From positions 46,543,467-46,607,466 of the forward strand of contig NC_087070.1 of NCBI RefSeq assembly GCF_963678635.1: a stretch of 64,000 bases of DNA. The letters are read 5' to 3'. The translations under genes and the position numbers were made by a program. Below the pieces are notes generated by a model. It saw only the letters and a list, made by a program, of their open reading frames with translations. It made no database searches and was not told the DNA's origin. This document shows, in pieces, positions 59,176-64,000 of this stretch (positions are counted from its first letter, which is position 1; the number at the start of each line of letters is the position of its first letter). The DNA comes from Symsagittifera roscoffensis. Taxonomy: Eukaryota; Xenacoelomorpha; Acoela; Convolutidae.

Positions 59176-61248
59176 TCAACTGCGCTGGAGTTGCCAACCT
59201 GATTCTGGCAAAGCTCGTTCGGTGCTTAGGGGGCTCCAGTATGAGTCCCGGACTCCCCAGCAACTTGAGAGGTCTGTAGTTGATAGGTCCCATGACTGAT
59301 CTTGTGGGAATCCCATCATTCTCGCTCTTGAGAAATGCGTTTCGTGAGCCTTCAACCAGTCCACGCACTGGTGTCTACTTAAGTCTTCGTGTGACACGCG
59401 CTCGAGGCCCAGAGCTTCCGCCAACTCTTGTCTGCACTCCAGGTCCTCCAAGTCCAGCTCCTTTACCTTCTCCAGATACCTCGATCTGCTTGTCTCCGCC
59501 GGTCTCTCCACCCTCCTGCTCTCTACCACTACCACCGAGGACAGTACCGAACTCTGGGGTGTTGGTGACGTTGCTTCCTCGGCCTCCATCGGTGCGGCAC
59601 CCGGTAATCTGGTCCGGCTACTTCTCGAGCTGTCTCTAGAATCGGCCCTCGCCCCCAGGCGACTTGATAGGGTTCTTGAGGCGAGGAAAGGGGGATTTGG
59701 AGGTGGTCCGAATCTGAATTGGGCCGTCTCCAGCAAGTCTGCCTCCAACGCGCTTATGTGCCTTTGGAAAACGTCATTCAACCATTCCACCCCTTTAGGC
59801 CTGTCAAAATGGATTCCATCTGAGGATGCATCGTCGGGGAAGGCAGCTCGCTCCATTTGCTCGGCTACATCCAGCAATCCAATGGGAAGGACACTCCTCT
59901 GATGTATTTGCCTGACTACTTCGTTCAGGTTCCGTACCTTCGTATTCATCTCCATCGCGTGTTGGTCAGCCTTCATATTGTAAGGGATGGTACACACTGT
60001 GAGTATGGCAGGATCCATTTGCATCCGTAACTCCTCAAGGATGCAGCTCATGTTGTCATGTAGCCTCATGACCTTCCTTGACTCCCCTCTGGACACGTCA
60101 TTAGTCCCGATCATTAGAGTTACCGTGTATACTCTTGCCATCCCTAGCATCTCAAGAGATGCCAATATATGTGGCGTTGCAGCTCCAGCGAAACTCAAGA
60201 TCCCAGTCTGCCAATGCGACTGAATCCGGGTCAGCACCCGCAGCAGGATGTCCCGTATGATTAGGTGGACCGTACCCTCCGACACACGCGGCTGCGTATG
60301 GTATTCCACCCAAGCCGCGTCGTGGAAGCAATCCCTCCTGAGTCTTTGTGCTGTGCTCCAATCCATGCGATTGTGCCTGTGGTATCTGCCCTCCGTGTTC
60401 TTCTTGTAACTTGAGATTACCACACTCCTGATCGGTTGCTCCCTCCAAGTCGGGGGTAACTCCACTCTGGCTGGACTCTCACGATTTCTTAGCTGTAGTC
60501 TCTCGTTCAATTCTTTCAGACGCGACGAGCTCCCGCTCACCTGACTGCCGCTCGGGGTTGAACTCGGAGTATACCCCGGCAGTGCGACGTCCATCAATGG
60601 GCGTATCGATTGTGTCTCTAAACCATGCACGGAGGACGTTGACTCAGTCGGTATCCATACCTCCAACCCCTCGTTCATGTGTTCCTGAGCCGCGCGGTCT
60701 AGGTTAAACCGTCCCTTCGATCTGGGAGCCTCATTCACTTCCATACGTGACTCTGGTCTTGAACCGGCGGCCTTTCGCTCCTTGGGTCTGGCTCCCTTCT
60801 GCATGTCGAGCTCGCGTTGTCGCCGCTGGATTCTCTCAAGTACCGACTTCAGCTGTTCACAATTCGCCGCATTCTCTCGCACCCTTTGTTCTTGCTGGTG
60901 CTGGGCCTTCAGCATATCGAGTTCCCGCCGCGCTTGGTCCTTTTCAATGACCGCCTGATCTCTCTGCAGATTCGCTTGATTCCTCTCGAGCTTCGCTTGA
61001 TCCCGGTCGAGATTCGCCTTGTTCCTCTCCCTATGTGTCCTCTCAAGTTCTCTTTTCAGACTACTGAGATCAGGATACGCCTCTTCCGTTTGCTGCACTT
61101 GCGTCATAGAGGGTGTCTTACTGGTGTGTTGGCCCGCTGACCTTGCTGATGGTCTGTTTGGTAGTGGGAACTCCCCTGCGCCATACTCGGTGTTACTGCT
61201 CAAGCCATGATTCCTCGCCAAGTCGAATCCCCTCACCCCTCCATCCAC
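59176..61248 (-). CDS. coiled-coil / SGNH-hydrolase-like protein (690 aa), block copy 2
   Basis: It matches the frame at 18286-20358 except for one residue (Ile to Leu at position 303). It has the same RDQA-type heptad coiled coil, MIGTND block III and DGIHFD block V. A near-perfect paralogue gives no evidence of selection either way, because the duplication is too recent. Confidence 0.72.
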   Translation of the reverse strand: MDGGVRGFDLARNHGLSSNTEYGAGEFPLPNRPSARSAGQHTSKTPSMTQVQQTEEAYPDLSSLKRELERTHRERNKANLDRDQAKLERNQANLQRDQAVIEKDQARRELDMLKAQHQQEQRVRENAANCEQLKSVLERIQRRQRELDMQKGARPKERKAAGSRPESRMEVNEAPRSKGRFNLDRAAQEHMNEGLEVWIPTESTSSVHGLETQSIRPLMDVALPGYTPSSTPSGSQVSGSSSRLKELNERLQLRNRESPARVELPPTWREQPIRSVVISSYKKNTEGRYHRHNRMDWSTAQRLRRDCFHDAAWVEYHTQPRVSEGTVHLIIRDILLRVLTRIQSHWQTGILSFAGAATPHILASLEMLGMARVYTVTLMIGTNDVSRGESRKVMRLHDNMSCILEELRMQMDPAILTVCTIPYNMKADQHAMEMNTKVRNLNEVVRQIHQRSVLPIGLLDVAEQMERAAFPDDASSDGIHFDRPKGVEWLNDVFQRHISALEADLLETAQFRFGPPPNPPFLASRTLSSRLGARADSRDSSRSSRTRLPGAAPMEAEEATSPTPQSSVLSSVVVVESRRVERPAETSRSRYLEKVKELDLEDLECRQELAEALGLERVSHEDLSRHQCVDWLKAHETHFSRARMMGFPQDQSWDLSTTDLSSCWGVRDSYWSPLSTERALPESGWQLQRS

Positions 61249-61472
61249 ATTCTAGGACAGCCATCTGTTTGCTCTTGGTTGGATATGCCATCAGTGGTGT
61301 AGCCGACCATTAAAACTGCTTCTGTTGCAAACTCCCTGCATTCACCCTGCTCTTCCAATTGGAGGATGGCGTTCAGTATCACCGCCATCCTCTCATCCAC
61401 TTGGGTGTAATCCAGATTCCTCAAGCTTCTGTATAATTCATCAAGCGTGGGCCTCTTCAGAGCCGCGGGCAT
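61233..61472 (-). CDS. short leading frame of the block (79 aa), copy 2
   Basis: Identical to the frame at 20343-20582. It begins MPAALKRPTLDELYRSLRN, overlaps the start of the 690-aa frame and has no recognised domain. Confidence 0.45.
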   Translation of the reverse strand: MPAALKRPTLDELYRSLRNLDYTQVDERMAVILNAILQLEEQGECREFATEAVLMVGYTTDGISNQEQTDGCPRMWMEG

Positions 61473-61531
61473 GGGCTTCCAAAATCGATTTGCCTTTTTT
61501 TTTTAAATCTCTGGATGATCTTGCACAGGTA

Positions 61532-61589
61532 CCAACTTGAGACTTACCGTACCACTTGAGAATTACCGTACCACTTGAGAATTACCGTT
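61532..61589. repeat. 19 bp tandem repeat, three units (copy 2)
   Basis: Same three CCACTTGAGAATTACCGTA-type units as at 20642-20699. Confidence 0.85.
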
Positions 61590-61932
61590 TTCAAGTGTTG
61601 CTTGACTGTGGGTTCGTTCAAGACCTTCTTTTTTCTTCCAGTTGAGTATAGTTGGGTAGCCTTTTGTCTTTACCAAATCAATCTGAAAAAAAACTTGATC
61701 TTTAGACTAAAATGCTATGTTCCTAACCTAAAAACCCCTGCCATTATAGTTAAACCTTATCCTTTTCGTTCTATTAAAATAATTCAATTGGAAATTTTGT
61801 AAGAGCATGCAGATCCATTTTATGTTATAGCACCATCAATCATTTAAAATTTAATTGTCATGCCAATCACTTTTAAGATCCTTTTACCTGTTCTGAGCCC
61901 CAATACCTAACTTGAAATCCCTTCATGCCCAG
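61590..61932. other. non-coding 5' edge of the block, copy 2
   Basis: Counterpart of 20700-21042 with three substitutions (61624, 61717, 61734). Similarity to copy 1 ends at 61932. Beyond that, this copy runs into the gypsy tail coding sequence, whose end overlaps this edge by about 10 bases. Confidence 0.6.
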
Positions 61933-64000
61933 CTCAAGACCCAACTCAGGCAATACTCAAGTAGTATTTCTTGTGCAGATGTACCATTATCTCCGTTTCT
62001 GCGAAGACCACGTGTAGGATAGCATAGAGTTCCCTTGGGCTCAGCTTGCCCCTGTTCGAAACTGGTGTCAGCCGTGATACAGATTGCGCTAGTCCTGTCC
62101 GACAGAATGAAGTCGCTATCCGTTATCAGGATGTTCTCCGAGTATTCATTGGGTATTTCAAACTTCGTTTTGAAATTCCGTTCTATGGTAGGCTCAGCCT
62201 CCTCCCCATCCAGTTCCAGTTCGCTCGTTTCTCTCACTTCCCTGAGTTTCTTTATCATCAAATTTTCGTTGTGGGTAAGCCCTACCCCCGCTCCCCGGAC
62301 AAAAATATTTATCGACGTCCCCGTCGATGGTGCTGGGTCTAAATTATCTGGTGGAATCTCGAGCGGCCTGTCTGTTGCTGTCCAGCCGAAGAGGGGATCC
62401 TCCGTTTTAATGTGCTTTCCCTCTGATACGTCAACTTGTTGGATGCTTTGTCTTTCGCCGCCTCCGTTCTTGACATCGCGCATTCATTCTAATATCCTCA
62501 AGTTCGTATTCTCCCTCCTCTCTATTTCGCTCTGTTCCAAATCTGTCTCTCGTTCTGGTGTCGAGTAGTCTTCCTGCGGGTAGTGTTCATTATCATTGAT
62601 AAGTTGCCATTCATCATCAGCTGCCAGTTCGCACTTAGTAGCTCTTCGGTTAGTTCAGCGGGCTGTATCTTATCAATCAAGAAATCATCTCCGTACCTGT
62701 TGTACCTCATGCCTGTCCGTTTGCGATTGCCACTCCTAGTCCCCGCTGGTATTGGTAAGTCTGGTTCTGTCCACTTCGGCACCTTCTCCTGCTCCGGATT
62801 TGGTCTTCCAGTCTTCTTCCATAAAGGATTCCGCCTCAGAGTCCGCTTCTATCTTTTCATTGTCATTCAAACTATAGTTCTCGTTGCCATCATTTTTCTC
62901 TCTGGTGCCTTTTTCGTTCACTTCACACGCTGGCTCCACCAGTAGGTACTCAAGTCCCTCCATGTCCTGTGGTATACACCAGTCCTCTGGGGATGGGACT
63001 TGAGGCTTCAGATATTCATAATGTGCTGCTCGCCCCGTACTCAAGCGGTAGAACCGTCCTTGTTGGTGCACCTCCGTTATCATGAATGGTCCTCTCTATT
63101 TCTTAAGTAGTTTCTTTGTCCCTTTGGGCGGTATGACGTTCTGGAAGACCCACGCGTACTGGCCCGCTTCATATGGCTTCGCCTGTAATATCTTTTCATC
63201 ATATTTCTTGCGCTGTCTCATTTGTGCTTGCGCAGTGTTCCTCCTGCAGAGCTCGTTTAGTTCCTGCTGTCTCCTGATCGCTTCTTTCACGTGAGCTTGA
63301 GGCGACGTCCTCTTACCTTTGTATTCCGGGTAAAAGAATGTCAGGGGCATTGCTCTCTCCCTGCCCGTCATAATCATGAAAGGACTGATGCTCGTTGTTG
63401 AATGTTGCGTACTGTTGTACGCCCCTACGACTTGCGGCAGATATTTATCCCCTTCCGTCATGTATCTTGAGCAGTGTACCCTCAGCATGTTCACCAACGT
63501 TCTATTCTGTCTCTCTACCAGCCCGTTGGTCTGAGGATGGTAGGTCGTCGAGTGTGCTTGAGCAATGTGTGACCTCTTCATCAATTCTTTTGTCAAGTCC
63601 CCCACAAAGGCTTTGCCGTTGTCTGACTGAAAAGTCATTGGGCAACCATATCGTGATATCCAATGCGTTATCAAGTGGTCACAAGTCTCCTTTGCTGAGG
63701 TTGTTTGACAGGGGACCGCTTCTGCCAACTTTGTGAAATGATCTATTATAACCAGTATCTGGTTATATCCCGACTCTGTCATGCAGATTTTTTGATGGTC
63801 TATCTGCACCACCTCGTTAAATTCCGAGCTTTCAACGGAATTGAGTGGGAATTTCTTTTTCCTTGGGTCTTTCACCTGCAGGCATGCCAGGCATGCATTC
63901 ACCCATCTCTCGCAAGCTTTCCTTAATCCTGGCCAATCAAACCTGTGAAGTATTCTCTGTTGCACTTTGTCTATCCCCTGGTGCCCCAACTGATCGTGCG
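61923..64000 (-). mobile_element. Ty3/gypsy retrotransposon, integrase and acidic tail (right copy, 5' part outside window)
   Basis: The integrase zinc domain starts near the right edge (MGHQGIDKV, then CLACLQ). The catalytic core follows with QIDHQKI, FQSDNGKAF and GLVERQNRTL in DD35E spacing (about 63430-63830), then the ISPFMIMTGRERAMPL block and a GPY/F-like segment (about 62940-63150) with GRFYRLSTG. A long acidic Glu/Asp-rich tail extends to 61923. It is the same family as the element at 1-7298 but a different copy. It is broken, with about three to five interruptions. It runs directly into the 9.7 kb block, which places the block in the 3' accessory (envelope-like) position of this element. 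Confidence 0.9.

Larger units (their letters stand above)
52227..61932 (-). mobile_element. 9.7 kb accessory coding block of a giant retroelement, copy 2
   Basis: Second copy of the segment at 11337-21042, with the same length, the same parts and the same state of decay. Substitutions found are at 52809, 58448, 60342, 61624, 61717 and 61734. In this copy the block follows without a gap on gypsy integrase and tail coding (61923-64000), and the tail's final codons reach a few bases into the block. That contiguity is the main reason to treat the block as the 3' accessory part of the gypsy element. Confidence 0.7.

Noticed and set aside
52201-61939. Target-site duplication CTCAAGA near both ends of block copy 2
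   Set aside because: The left occurrence is 20 bp away from the boundary, and the string is common in this sequence.

Overview
The window is repeat-dense, intron-poor eukaryotic DNA, almost certainly from an invertebrate animal. It holds several lineages of Ty3/gypsy LTR retrotransposon and a tRNA-derived SINE, with no operon structure, no bacterial genes and no recognisable rRNA or free-standing tRNA gene. I could not place it in a phylum. I saw no convincing host gene, and nearly all coding sequence lies on the minus strand and belongs to mobile elements.

Region by region: (1) 1-7298 holds gag-pol of a Ty3/gypsy element at mixed base composition, in one open frame that runs off the left edge. 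(2) 7299-11336 is about 4 kb of non-coding DNA upstream of that gag. It has a diverged ~190 bp tandem repeat with hairpins, a poly-A run, and more than twenty copies of the heptamer GGAGGGT/ACCCTCC. (3) 11337-21042 is a 9.7 kb coding block on the minus strand. It includes a 690-codon frame with a heptad-repeat coiled coil and an SGNH/GDSL-hydrolase-like domain, a second frame with a GxND motif, and several frames I cannot assign. (4) 21043-50267 is strongly AT-rich and consists of five head-to-tail, mutually duplicated units (A-E from left to right) of a different, decayed Ty3/gypsy family. One unit carries a SINE with clear 13 bp target duplications. (5) 50268-52226 is AT-rich non-coding sequence plus a short unknown coding stretch. 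(6) 52227-61932 is a second, almost perfect copy of the 9.7 kb block at a constant offset of 40,890 bp; I found six substitutions and no indels. (7) 61923-64000 holds the integrase and acidic tail of another copy of the gypsy family seen at the left end.

How the parts may fit together: on the right, gypsy pol runs directly into the block, and its last codons lie inside the duplicated segment. On the left, the block is followed by a motif-rich 4 kb region and then by gypsy gag-pol. The simplest reading is a giant composite LTR element in the order LTR, gag-pol, 9.7 kb accessory block with SGNH-hydrolase-like coding. Copies would lie head to tail, and the AT-rich array sits between two block copies. 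This is inference. Both block copies share the same decayed state, so the duplication was made at the DNA level after the element had died, or it is an assembly or haplotype effect at a near-identical repeat.
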